A stretch of DNA of 64,000 bases from the NCBI RefSeq assembly GCF_000365025.1, contig NZ_KB823013.1:186001-250000 (forward strand), written 5' to 3'. Source of the DNA: Robiginitomaculum antarcticum DSM 21748 (lineage in GTDB: Bacteria; Pseudomonadota; Alphaproteobacteria; Caulobacterales; Maricaulaceae). The translations under genes were made by a program, and so were the position numbers. The notes under the pieces were generated by a model that was not told where the DNA came from, did no database searches, and worked only from the letters and a program-made list of their open reading frames with translations. This document shows positions 43,232-52,499 of the stretch, in pieces (the stretch's first letter is position 1; each line of letters begins with the position of its first letter).

Positions 43232-44638
43232 ATGACCCTACGAATACTTTGCGCCGCATTTATAACAGCCGCTATAAGCTATGGCTGCGCCTCGACTGTT
43301 ACTCCCCCATCCGCGCTTGAATTTGATGACCCCTTTGTATCGGATGTGATTGGAGTTACGGAAAAGCATTTAGCGCCGGACTATTGGATCACACCGGGTA
43401 TGGATAAAACGCTGATGAGCGAGGCCGAAATCAAGGCTTTCAACGCGGCGAATACAAAGACGGAAAAATATCTCTACGATATTAAGTCTGAACCTCAGAC
43501 TCTGTCCAAAACCGAGCTGACCGAGCATTTGCGTTCGATCAGTAAGAAGCCCGGCTATCCCCGGATTTATACAGATGGTATAGAGCTGACCGATGCTGAT
43601 TTCGCACGGTATGAAAGCCAGCTCAATCTCGACGCCATTGGCGATACAAACCCTGTACGCTACGCTCTGGCGGTGCGGCGCACTTCGATACGCACCTATC
43701 CGACATTTGACCTGTTGTTCAGCCATGATGCGACTGACCGCGACATTGAACGCTTTCAAGAATCCGCTTTATTTCCAGGTGATGCCCTGCGGGTCCTGCA
43801 TGAGAGCACGGACGGACAATGGGCATTAATTCAGTCCTATAATTATATCGCGTGGGTTCCCTTGGCAGATATTGCAATGGGCAGGCGCGACCAAGTCTTT
43901 AGCTATGGGGACACGGATAATTTTCTGATTATAACGGGCGACAAGGTGCTGACCGTTTTTAATCCCGAGCTTCCTGCGGTTTCAGAATTGCAGCTCGATA
44001 TGGGGGTAAAGGTGCCTCTATCGCGGCCGGACAGTTTGAAGGCCAATTTATATGGGCAAAATCCGTATCTGAGTCACATGGTGTTGTTACCGATACGCAA
44101 AACTGATGGCACGCTCGAATTCAAACACGCTCTTATTCAACGAAACCAAGATGTTCATGTGGGATATTTGCCTTACACCGAAGCCAATATTATCCGTCAG
44201 GCGTTTAAATTTCTTGGCGAGCGCTATGGCTGGGGACACCGGTTTAACGGCAGGGATTGTACGGGCTTTGTCTCGGAAATTTACCAAACTTTTGGGATTA
44301 AATTGCCTCGCAATTCCAGCGATCAAAGGGACAGTAATATTGGTGTGAATGACCGGTTTGAACGCGGCGGGGACCATGCCAGTAAAGTCACGCGCTTAAA
44401 CACAGCCAAGGTAGGGGATCTAGTCTATATTCCCGGTCATGTCCTCATGGTTCTGGGGCAGTCCGGCGGCGAGCCCTTTGCGATCCATGACGTGCACGGA
44501 ATGCGGTATAAAAACCCTGACGGATCGCTGTATGAAGGGACGCTGAACGGCGTCTCTGTCACGCCGATAACCCCCCTGCAGTTCAATTCAGATGAGTCTT
44601 ATATCGACCGGATACTCGCGGTTAAAACGATACGATGA
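43232..44638 (+). CDS. SH3-NlpC/P60 (C40) peptidase, lipoprotein
   Basis: A 468-residue lipoprotein (lipobox SYGC) of the YkfC-like group that cleaves the gamma-D-Glu-diaminopimelate bond in murein peptides. Two SH3b-like modules precede the catalytic domain. Cys343 lies in GRDCTGFVSEIYQTFG and His403 in PGHVLMVLG; a further His in AIHDVHG can complete the triad. GAGG before 43232 fixes the start; the in-frame TTG at 43196 lies inside the DUF819 gene. The D-aminoacylase start overlaps its stop. B. subtilis ykf genes show a comparable grouping of C40 peptidase with other murein-peptide enzymes. Confidence 0.92.
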   Translation: MTLRILCAAFITAAISYGCASTVTPPSALEFDDPFVSDVIGVTEKHLAPDYWITPGMDKTLMSEAEIKAFNAANTKTEKYLYDIKSEPQTLSKTELTEHLRSISKKPGYPRIYTDGIELTDADFARYESQLNLDAIGDTNPVRYALAVRRTSIRTYPTFDLLFSHDATDRDIERFQESALFPGDALRVLHESTDGQWALIQSYNYIAWVPLADIAMGRRDQVFSYGDTDNFLIITGDKVLTVFNPELPAVSELQLDMGVKVPLSRPDSLKANLYGQNPYLSHMVLLPIRKTDGTLEFKHALIQRNQDVHVGYLPYTEANIIRQAFKFLGERYGWGHRFNGRDCTGFVSEIYQTFGIKLPRNSSDQRDSNIGVNDRFERGGDHASKVTRLNTAKVGDLVYIPGHVLMVLGQSGGEPFAIHDVHGMRYKNPDGSLYEGTLNGVSVTPITPLQFNSDESYIDRILAVKTIR

Positions 44639-46188
44639 CCCTGTTGCGCGCGTTTTGGATGAGTTTTGTCATCTGTCTGTTGACTGCCTGCGCGTCACCC
44701 TCTGAGGGGCCTGATTACGCCAAAAATTATGACATCTATATTCACGGCGGTACAGTGGTCGACGGCACAGGTAGGCAGCCTTTCAAGGGTGATATTTTGG
44801 TGCGCGGCGACACAATTATGTATGTCGGGCCCGTCAGCGCGCAGGTGGTAAACGCCGCGTCGACGATAGACGCAACCGGTAAAACCGTAACGCCGGGCTT
44901 TATCGACGCCCATGCTCACGGCGCGCCATTACAAAATAATAACGACTTCATGAAAAGCTTTCTGAGGCAGGGCGTGACTACGGTTATTTTGGGCCAGGAC
45001 GGGTCAAGTCCCGGGCGCGATATTGCGCTTTCCGATTGGCTCGCCGCAGTCGAGTCTCACGGCGCAGGTCCGAATGTAGCCGCTTTAGTGGGACATGGCA
45101 GTTTGCGTAATCAGTGGGGCGGCGGCGAGAAAGATTCGGTTACGCCGGCAGACCAAGCGCGGATGGAACAGATGCTGGCGGAGGCTATGATGTCGGGTGC
45201 TTACGGTCTTTCGACCGGGCTTGAATATCTCCCGGGCCGGTATGCGGATGCAGCGGAATTAAACGGTTTGGCTAAAGTCGTGGGCCGTTATGACGGGTTG
45301 ATCTCCAGCCATATACGCAATGAAGATGATGACAAAGTTGCGCAATCGGTCGCCGAAGTTATTCAGCAAGCCCGCTTTGCCCGCGTGAACATCACGCATA
45401 TCAAAGTGGTATATGGAAAAACCAAAGAACAAGGCGAGGCGGTGATGCAGCAAATCCGTGAGGCCCGAAACCGCGATATGACTGTCACGGCTGACGTTTA
45501 TCCTTATCTGGCGAGCTATGGCAGCCTGATTTATCTTTATCCGGAATGGGCCAAACGCAAGAGTGAATTTGATGATGCTGTTCTTAATCGACGCGGGGAG
45601 CTTGAGGCGTATCTACGCGCTAAAATCAAACGCCGCAACGGAGCGGACGCCATCCTGATATCCGCCGGAGATTATGCTGGGAAAACCTTGGGCGAAATTG
45701 CCGCGATCAATGGTGTCTCCCCCGAGCAGCAAATTATTGCGTTCGGCCATAGTGGCCCCTCAACGGCGCATTTTATAATGACCAAGGCGACGCAGGATGT
45801 GTTTGTGACCGCGCCGGATGTGTCCATTTCCTCCGATGGGAGTCCCACCATGCGACATCCGCGCTCCTTTGGATCTTTTCCAAAAATTATTGAAGACTAT
45901 GTCGTCCGCGATAAACAAATAACGATTGAACAGGCCATATATAAAATGTCCGGACTCACAGCGCAGACATTCGGTATTCAATCGCGGGGAACATTGAAAG
46001 CAGGTCTGGCCGCAGACATTCTGATCTTTGACCCGGTGGCGATAAAAGCCAATACGGGATGGTCAGATATTAGCGCGCAGCCGACAGGGTTTGACGCGGT
46101 CATCGTCAACGGCCATGTCACGGATATTGCGCAAAAATCAGGCGGCCCTGTCTATGGGAAGGTTTTACGCAAAACCCGCGGAGATTAA
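44635..46188 (+). CDS. N-acyl-D-amino-acid deacylase (D-aminoacylase family), lipoprotein
   Basis: A 517-residue amidohydrolase with lipobox LLTAC. Metal-site motifs are VTPGFIDAHAHG near residue 90, SSHIRNEDDD, NITHIKVVYG, IIAFGHSGPS and SISSDGSPTMRHPRSFGSFPK; a small beta-sandwich wraps the barrel at both ends. The family removes acyl or amino-acyl groups from D-amino acids or D-dipeptides. Being exported and encoded last in the amidase, dipeptidase, DUF819, C40 operon, it likely works on D-Glu, D-Ala or diaminopimelate-containing leftovers. The gene overlaps the convergent serine hydrolase by 4 bases. Confidence 0.9.
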   Translation: MTLLRAFWMSFVICLLTACASPSEGPDYAKNYDIYIHGGTVVDGTGRQPFKGDILVRGDTIMYVGPVSAQVVNAASTIDATGKTVTPGFIDAHAHGAPLQNNNDFMKSFLRQGVTTVILGQDGSSPGRDIALSDWLAAVESHGAGPNVAALVGHGSLRNQWGGGEKDSVTPADQARMEQMLAEAMMSGAYGLSTGLEYLPGRYADAAELNGLAKVVGRYDGLISSHIRNEDDDKVAQSVAEVIQQARFARVNITHIKVVYGKTKEQGEAVMQQIREARNRDMTVTADVYPYLASYGSLIYLYPEWAKRKSEFDDAVLNRRGELEAYLRAKIKRRNGADAILISAGDYAGKTLGEIAAINGVSPEQQIIAFGHSGPSTAHFIMTKATQDVFVTAPDVSISSDGSPTMRHPRSFGSFPKIIEDYVVRDKQITIEQAIYKMSGLTAQTFGIQSRGTLKAGLAADILIFDPVAIKANTGWSDISAQPTGFDAVIVNGHVTDIAQKSGGPVYGKVLRKTRGD

Positions 46189-47804
46189 TTCGAAACCCGG
46201 GTAAAATTTAAATCCTGAAAATCGAAACTCCAGTCGCCATCCGGATCAATATGGCGGATCGTGGCGCCGCTGACCCTGCCGTCACCATCTGTTTCAAATT
46301 GCATATAAGCATCGGCCCGAAATTCGCGGTCATCCCACATTACCTTGAACGTGTTGAGATCAAAGGGCGTCATTGTACCGACCATTTTTATCATTTCGCG
46401 TGAGCTAAAGCGCAGCGCCGCGCCCGATTGGATAATGTCAACTTTTCCAAACCAAGGATCTTCATAGACGCCCACATAATTTTCAATCGGCTGGCTAACC
46501 GTGCCCGTTCCCTGATGATTATCATTAGAGGCTTCGTGTTGAGTTTTTTGCTCCGCTTTCCGCTTCGCCTGCTCATCCACATTAAACTTTACCCAGTCCA
46601 CTGAGGGCTGATTCATGTATATTTTTACAACGGTTTGCATCAAAGCGTTTCGGGCGCCCGAATTCGATCCATTATTTAAAATAATCACGCCAAGATCAAG
46701 CTCGGGCACAAGTGTCACATAGGCTTGGAACCCTGACAAAGTGCCGGTGTGGGAAATGACCTCATATCCGTGCATGTCTTCTTTGCGCCATCCCAAGGCA
46801 TAGGTTTTAAAATGTGTTCGGTCCAATTTGTGCTCTAAATCACTAACGCTTAAAATTGTTTGTGAGGTCCACATTTCATCGCGCTGCTTTTCGCTGAAAA
46901 TGCGGTATCCATTCGGGCCAACGCCGCCGGCAAGCTGAGTCAGCATCCACCGATTCATCCCGTCAACATTACAAACAAGTCCGCCTGCCGCCGCCGAAAT
47001 ATTGGACGCGTTCTCGATCCTGTTGCGTGTGACCTCGGTCATTTTTTTATCAATTAAGCCGTAAGGTATGGCGGTTTGGTTGCGCTTGGATCGGGGGACA
47101 TCTCCCGCATAACACTGCATTTCAAGGGGGTCGAGGATCCGGGTTTGGACAAGGTTTTCCCAAGACGTATCCGCCGCAGCGGCGGCGACTTCTCCGGCCA
47201 CAATATACAGAAGATTGTCATAAGCATATGCGCTGCGAAAACTGCTGACGGGCTTAAGGTAGCGAAGATTATGGATTAATTCCGCCCTCGAAAAACCGGA
47301 CGGCTCAGGCCAAAGCATCAAATCTCCCGCCCCGAGCCCTAACCCGCTACGATGGGTGAGAAGATCTCGAATGGTAAATTCCTGTGTGACCCACGGGTCC
47401 GACATTTGAAAACCGGGAAGGTAATCTATTACTTTATCGTCCCAGTCCAGAACGCCGTCATCTACGAGAATTGCGAGCGCTGCGGAGGTGAAGGCTTTCG
47501 TCGTCGAAGCGATTCGAAACAATGTCTGCGCATTGACCGGCGCGCCGCTGACAATGTCGCGTTGCCCAACACCGCCGGAATAAATGACTTGGCCGTTGTG
47601 AACAATTCCGGCCACCATGCCGGGGGTGTCAAAGGCCGCAATGGCATTTTGCGCCGTGCTCTCAATGAGCGCGGGACTGAGGGCAGGCGAAGCGGCAGTT
47701 AAGGCCGGAGCGGGGTTCGAATGCGATTGGGCATGCGCTGAATTTGGCGGGCTAAACGCCGTAATCAATAATCCGCTGGCCAACACAGCTATCTTTAGTC
47801 TCAT
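46185..47804 (-). CDS. Serine hydrolase of the beta-lactamase/penicillin-binding fold, exported
   Basis: A 539-residue exported protein with signal peptide ending near AHA|QS. The class C-like SxxK motif is in RIASTTKAFTS and the YxN-like motif in SAYAYDNLLY; HTGTLSGFQAY supplies the third element (H-x-G). A C-terminal lipocalin-like domain of about 130 residues follows a Gln/Lys-rich linker. Relatives include D-aminopeptidases, DD-peptidases and esterases, so a D-amino-acid peptide substrate would suit this locus. It is coupled by ATGA overlap to the upstream symporter gene. Confidence 0.88.
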   Translation of the reverse strand: MRLKIAVLASGLLITAFSPPNSAHAQSHSNPAPALTAASPALSPALIESTAQNAIAAFDTPGMVAGIVHNGQVIYSGGVGQRDIVSGAPVNAQTLFRIASTTKAFTSAALAILVDDGVLDWDDKVIDYLPGFQMSDPWVTQEFTIRDLLTHRSGLGLGAGDLMLWPEPSGFSRAELIHNLRYLKPVSSFRSAYAYDNLLYIVAGEVAAAAADTSWENLVQTRILDPLEMQCYAGDVPRSKRNQTAIPYGLIDKKMTEVTRNRIENASNISAAAGGLVCNVDGMNRWMLTQLAGGVGPNGYRIFSEKQRDEMWTSQTILSVSDLEHKLDRTHFKTYALGWRKEDMHGYEVISHTGTLSGFQAYVTLVPELDLGVIILNNGSNSGARNALMQTVVKIYMNQPSVDWVKFNVDEQAKRKAEQKTQHEASNDNHQGTGTVSQPIENYVGVYEDPWFGKVDIIQSGAALRFSSREMIKMVGTMTPFDLNTFKVMWDDREFRADAYMQFETDGDGRVSGATIRHIDPDGDWSFDFQDLNFTRVSN

Positions 47805-49366
47805 GCCGCACTCCTTTTCGTCAATTGATTGTTATTCCCGGCAAGGCAGACCAAAAAGGCGATGGCCGTGCCGATGCAAAGCTTCCATGAAAAGGCCAGA
47901 CCTTTCCAGCTCTCCGGCAGTCCAAGCGTGTCCACAATATAGGGCTGCTGGACGAGGGTGACGAGAAAACCGACAGCCAGCGCCAGCATGACAGAGCGCG
48001 GAGATCCGCGCCGGGTAAAGATGACGGTAAAATAAACACCGAGCAGTCCCGAATAGGAAAATACCATAACGGACAGGGCAAAATCCAAAAGCGGCGTGTC
48101 AGAATATTGCTGCCAATAAAAACACAAGACCGACATAAGAAAGAGCGCGATACCGACAACGCCCATGAAGATCTGGCCCGCGCGAACAAAATGTTTGTCA
48201 GTCGGCTGGCCTTGTGATTCACGCCACGGCCGGTAGAAATCCTCGACAATGACAGACGACATGGAATTCAGGCCGGAATTTATTGTTGAGACCGCCGCCG
48301 CGACAACCCCCACTGTTACCAATCCGCGTATGCCCGCGGGCAGTTCGCGCAATATATAATGCATAAAGACCGTAATTTTCTCACCGTTAAATTCGCTATT
48401 GGCGGCACTGGCGACATCTGCGCCCATAAGATCAGGCCGCTCGTAGAAAACATATAGAAGCTCTCCGATAGACACAAATATCCAAATTACCGGGATTGCA
48501 ACGATGGCGGAAATTAAGAGAGCGCGTCCGCCCTCATTTGCATTTTTGCAGGTTAAAACCCGCTGGGTCATATCCTGATCAAGGCCAAAACTGCCAATAC
48601 CTAAAAGCGTTAGTCCTGTGACCACTGAAATCATTGCGAACGGCGCTGAGAAATCCATATCCCAATTAAAGAATTGAAGTTTGTTTATCCCCTCGGGTGT
48701 GTTTCTAAGGCCGGTCATAATTTCATCAGTGTCAGCCGGAATAGAATTCCACAGAATAAATAAAACGCTTAACGCGGCGATTGTGTAAATTAAAAATTGA
48801 ATCAGGTCACTCCATATAACTGAATTTATCCCGCCGAGAAATGTGATTAGAAAGCCAAGCGCCATCATCAAAAAGGCCGCAATTACAATGCTGCTAGCAT
48901 CAATATTGGAAAATAAAATCATGGATACAGCAATGGCAGCCAGGAACAGCCGCGAGCCACTCGCGAACACCCGGCCAATTAAATACATCCCGCCTGCGGC
49001 TCTCATTGTATTGGCGCTAAAGCGGATCGCGAGCAGCTCATAAACCGTCGTGACTTTGTGCTGGTAGAATTTTGGGATGAGGACCCGGGCGACAAATATA
49101 GCCGCTATAATTGTGCCTATATTTGTCGATAAATAGGTAAAATCGCTGCGATAGCCTTGATCAGGGCCGCCCAAAAATGTTGCCGCCGATTGCGAAGTCG
49201 CCAACACTGAGATCGCAACCACCCAATAGGGCATAGTATTGCCACCGAGAAAATACTCCCGTGAGTTTTCAGATTTACGTTTCGAAAACACCCACGCCAT
49301 TATGAATAAAAGCGCAATATAGGCTGCAGTCACAAACCAATCCAAAAATACAAAACTTTGTGCCAT
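47801..49366 (-). CDS. Sodium:solute symporter (SSS family)
   Basis: A 521-residue transporter with thirteen or more helices. Typical parts are KSENSREYFLGGNTMPYWVVAISVLATSQSAATFLG at the front, the FLGGINSVIWSDLIQFLIY segment, GSFGLDQDMTQRVL, and GVVAAAVSTINSGLNSMSSVIVEDFY. These mark Na+-coupled uptake of sugars, amino acids or other organic solutes. The ATG at 49366 is chosen because a full AGGAGG precedes it; an in-frame codon at 49429 lacks one. Pairing with the serine hydrolase suggests import of the hydrolase product. The divergent NhaC-type gene could restore the sodium gradient. Confidence 0.92.
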   Translation of the reverse strand: MAQSFVFLDWFVTAAYIALLFIMAWVFSKRKSENSREYFLGGNTMPYWVVAISVLATSQSAATFLGGPDQGYRSDFTYLSTNIGTIIAAIFVARVLIPKFYQHKVTTVYELLAIRFSANTMRAAGGMYLIGRVFASGSRLFLAAIAVSMILFSNIDASSIVIAAFLMMALGFLITFLGGINSVIWSDLIQFLIYTIAALSVLFILWNSIPADTDEIMTGLRNTPEGINKLQFFNWDMDFSAPFAMISVVTGLTLLGIGSFGLDQDMTQRVLTCKNANEGGRALLISAIVAIPVIWIFVSIGELLYVFYERPDLMGADVASAANSEFNGEKITVFMHYILRELPAGIRGLVTVGVVAAAVSTINSGLNSMSSVIVEDFYRPWRESQGQPTDKHFVRAGQIFMGVVGIALFLMSVLCFYWQQYSDTPLLDFALSVMVFSYSGLLGVYFTVIFTRRGSPRSVMLALAVGFLVTLVQQPYIVDTLGLPESWKGLAFSWKLCIGTAIAFLVCLAGNNNQLTKRSAA

Positions 49367-49508
49367 TTGGCCTCCTATAAGCATTCTAACTACTGCACTT
49401 AAAAACGGAAGTGAATCATTTTCGAACAAATTTATTAGATTGGATAAATGGGTCTATAGTTCGCGATGAGCCTATGATACCCATATTTGACTCTGAAGGG
49501 GAAATCAT

Positions 49509-50885
49509 ATGGACTGGGTAAAGATTTTGCCGCCGCTTGTTGCGATCGCATTTGTGTTGTGGCGCAAAGAAGTCATTTTGGCGTTGTTTCTTGCCATTTT
49601 GACATCCGAAATATTGATGATCGCAAATCCGGGAATTGACCTGCCTTTGACGGGATTTTTAAATTCCCTTGAACGGATTGCAGACGTCTTCTCCGATGCG
49701 GGCAATACGCGCATCCTGATGTTTAGTTTGATGATCGGGGCGTTGCTTGCATTTATGCGCGTGTCCGGCGGCGTGACGGCCATGGTGGATAAACTCGTCC
49801 ACAGCGGCCTTGCCCGTGGCAAACGCTCTGTTGGTTTGCTGACAATGCTGACAGGGCTTGTTGTCTTTATAGAATCAAATCTCAGCGTTTTGACCGCAGG
49901 GATTCTATCGCGGGGCTTATTTGATAAGTTCGGGATGAGCCGGGCGCGTTTGGCCTATATAATCGACAGCACAAGTGCGCCGGTGTGCATTCTGATCCTT
50001 CTTAACGGATGGGGGGCGTATATATTGGCCTTACTGTCGGGTTATGACTTAGAGCAATCTGCGGCGCAGCTCCTCTGGCAGACCGTGCCGTTTAATTTCT
50101 ATGCGATCATTACGCTTGCAATCGTCTTTTACACCGTGATGAGCACCAAAGTATATGGGCCGATGAAAAAGTCTGAACTCGGGGCCGAAGATGCTTTTGA
50201 AGATTATGAGCATGAATATCCGCCTACCAAATCACGATATATGCTTATTCCGCTTCTCATTATGGTCTTTGGGATGGTCGCATTTATGTTTTGGACGGGC
50301 GGCGGTGATATCGCAGCGGGCAGTGGATCTAAATCTGTCCTATACGCAACTGCGCTGGCCTGTCTTGCCGCTTATCTGATGATGCTCGCCAGCCGCAAAT
50401 TCAGCCACGTTAAACTTGTTAAAATTGGGTTTGACGGCATGGGCGAGCTCTTACCGCTTGTCACGATTGTGCTGTTTTCGCTTGCTTTGGGGGCGAGTTT
50501 GAAGGGGCTGGGTACGGGCGTATTTATTGCGGGCATGGTCGGGGAGTTCTTGCCGCTGTTTTTGGTTGTTCCCTTATTATTCGTCGCCGGCGGCTTTATG
50601 TCGTTTACGACAGGAACATCATGGGGAACATTTGCTATTCTTATCCCCATTGGCATCCCGCTAATCCAGACGCTCGGTCTGCCCCCGGCTCTTGTGCTTT
50701 CGGCTATTTTGGGCGGCGGCGTCTTCGGCGATCACTGCTCCCCGATTTCAGACACAACAGCGGTTTCGGCAATCGCGAGTGGAAGCGATCTTCTTGAGCA
50801 TGTGCGTACGCAATTGCCATACGCTTTAACAGCCGGAGGCCTCACAATTGTATTTTATATTATTGCGAGCTTGATAATGATTTAA
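49509..50885 (+). CDS. NhaC-family Na+/H+ antiporter-like protein
   Basis: A 458-residue protein with about twelve helices. The family signatures FIESNLSVLTAGILSRGLFDKFGMSR-type central region and GGGVFGDHCSPISDTT near the C-terminus are clear, the latter with the SDTT motif shared by NhaC and related Na+/metabolite antiporters. Some relatives move malate, lactate or amino acids, so lactate, a product of MurQ, is an attractive alternative substrate. AAGGGGAAA lies upstream of the start. It is divergent from the symporter gene, with 142 bases between. Confidence 0.85.
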   Translation: MDWVKILPPLVAIAFVLWRKEVILALFLAILTSEILMIANPGIDLPLTGFLNSLERIADVFSDAGNTRILMFSLMIGALLAFMRVSGGVTAMVDKLVHSGLARGKRSVGLLTMLTGLVVFIESNLSVLTAGILSRGLFDKFGMSRARLAYIIDSTSAPVCILILLNGWGAYILALLSGYDLEQSAAQLLWQTVPFNFYAIITLAIVFYTVMSTKVYGPMKKSELGAEDAFEDYEHEYPPTKSRYMLIPLLIMVFGMVAFMFWTGGGDIAAGSGSKSVLYATALACLAAYLMMLASRKFSHVKLVKIGFDGMGELLPLVTIVLFSLALGASLKGLGTGVFIAGMVGEFLPLFLVVPLLFVAGGFMSFTTGTSWGTFAILIPIGIPLIQTLGLPPALVLSAILGGGVFGDHCSPISDTTAVSAIASGSDLLEHVRTQLPYALTAGGLTIVFYIIASLIMI

Positions 50886-50936
50886 ACGTGGCGGCATTTA
50901 AAATAAAATTTAATTCCCTTAAAGGTTTGTTCTTCA

Positions 50937-52499
50937 ATGGCTTTATTGACCTTTGACACAGCGATGAAACTTCTGGCGCAGAAGAAGTATCAAGCCGTCT
51001 ATGACCTTGCCATCGCGGCGTTGCGGCAGAATGAGAAAAACGCCTTAGCCTTCTTTGTCTTGGGACTCGTCGCCTCTGATAATGGGCATCTAAGCAAGGC
51101 GTTGGAGTTTTTTGCAAAAGCAAGCGAGCACGACCCCAAAAACGCCCGGTATCAGGCATATTGCGCCAAAACGCTGATAAATTTGGGACGTCATATCGAG
51201 GCCAAACGCCGTGCTGACCACGCCGCAGCCTTGACCCAAAAGGATGCATTTCTCGCGGATATGATTGGCACGGTTTACAGCCGGTCAGGGTATCATGACC
51301 TTGCCTTGCCAATGTTCAAGACAGCGGCAAGGCTCAATCCTAACTGGCCCATATTCCAATTTAATCTTGCCGCATCCGCACAGTTTTCAGGCCATATCAA
51401 GACGGCGAAAACGGCGTATCAAAAAGCTGTTGCCCTTAATCCTCAATTCTACCGCGCGTGGTTTGCCTTAATATCTTTGGAAACACAAACTGCCGATACC
51501 CAGCTTGAAACTTTAAAGCCATTATTTGAAGCGGCGGGTCAAGATGCGGGGGGGCGGTTGATGGTGGGGCACGCAATTGCGAAGACGCTCGAAGACTTAG
51601 GGCGGTACCCGGAAAGCCTGGAGTGGCTGCACAAAGCCAAAGAGATGAGCAGGGCCCGCATTCGGCATGATCCCTCTGACGTGAAAAATATATTTAAATC
51701 TGCCAGATCTACATCCTCATCTAATCTACAGCATATGCCCCATAAAAACGGCGTAAAGCCTATCTTTATCATCGGAATGCCGCGCACTGGCACAACATTG
51801 CTCGACCGGATATTGTCCTCCCACCCCGAAGTCACATCTGCAGGCGAACTGGATGTATTCAGTCATTTGGTGAAAGAAAAAATAGATGGAGGGCTGTCTA
51901 AGCAGCTCGACGCCCAAACATTTTTGAGTGCCTCAAAATTGAATTTGAAAGAAATCGGCCAAGACTATTCGCATCGGATCGCCGAAATGTCTAACGGCGC
52001 GCAGATGGTCATTGACAGTACGCCGTTAAACTTTCTTTATGCGGGTTTGATCCATCAAGCGCTTCCTGATGCCAAGATTATTGGGCTTCGCCGCGGCGCG
52101 ATGGATACATGCCTGTCAAATTACCGCCAGCTCTTCGCATTGGACGATAACCGGTACACCTATACTTTGAGCCTTGACGATACAGCCGAATTTTACCGGG
52201 AATTTGACGCCTTGACGACTCATTGGCGCGGTGCCCTTCCAGCGTCGCGCTTTTTAGAAATGCGCTATGAGGACATGGTTCATGAGCAAGAGTCCGAAAC
52301 CCGGCGCTTGCTTTCATTTTGCGGCCTTGACTGGGACGCCGCCTGCCTGAGGTTTCATGAGAACGCCGCGCCTGTTGATACGGCCAGTTCCGTGCAGGTC
52401 AGACGGCCGCTCTATTCCGGCTCAATTAATCGGTGGAAAAAATACGGGGATCATCTGGACGGCCTGAAAGCGGCGCTGGGGGAATTGGCCAAACCTTAA
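50937..52499 (+). CDS. TPR-sulfotransferase, copy 1
   Basis: A 520-residue protein with N-terminal tetratricopeptide repeats (about residues 10-210) and a C-terminal sulfotransferase domain. The PAPS 5'-phosphosulfate loop is GMPRTGTTLLDRILSSHPEV near residue 280; LRRGAMDTCLSNYRQLF matches the 3'-phosphate region; RYEDMVHEQE and RRPLYSGSINRWKKY close the fold. No signal peptide, so it acts in the cytoplasm or at the membrane on an unknown acceptor. It aligns over its whole length with the second copy at 60536-62098, which has the same size. The stop overlaps the convergent broken hydrolase gene. Confidence 0.88.
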   Translation: MALLTFDTAMKLLAQKKYQAVYDLAIAALRQNEKNALAFFVLGLVASDNGHLSKALEFFAKASEHDPKNARYQAYCAKTLINLGRHIEAKRRADHAAALTQKDAFLADMIGTVYSRSGYHDLALPMFKTAARLNPNWPIFQFNLAASAQFSGHIKTAKTAYQKAVALNPQFYRAWFALISLETQTADTQLETLKPLFEAAGQDAGGRLMVGHAIAKTLEDLGRYPESLEWLHKAKEMSRARIRHDPSDVKNIFKSARSTSSSNLQHMPHKNGVKPIFIIGMPRTGTTLLDRILSSHPEVTSAGELDVFSHLVKEKIDGGLSKQLDAQTFLSASKLNLKEIGQDYSHRIAEMSNGAQMVIDSTPLNFLYAGLIHQALPDAKIIGLRRGAMDTCLSNYRQLFALDDNRYTYTLSLDDTAEFYREFDALTTHWRGALPASRFLEMRYEDMVHEQESETRRLLSFCGLDWDAACLRFHENAAPVDTASSVQVRRPLYSGSINRWKKYGDHLDGLKAALGELAKP

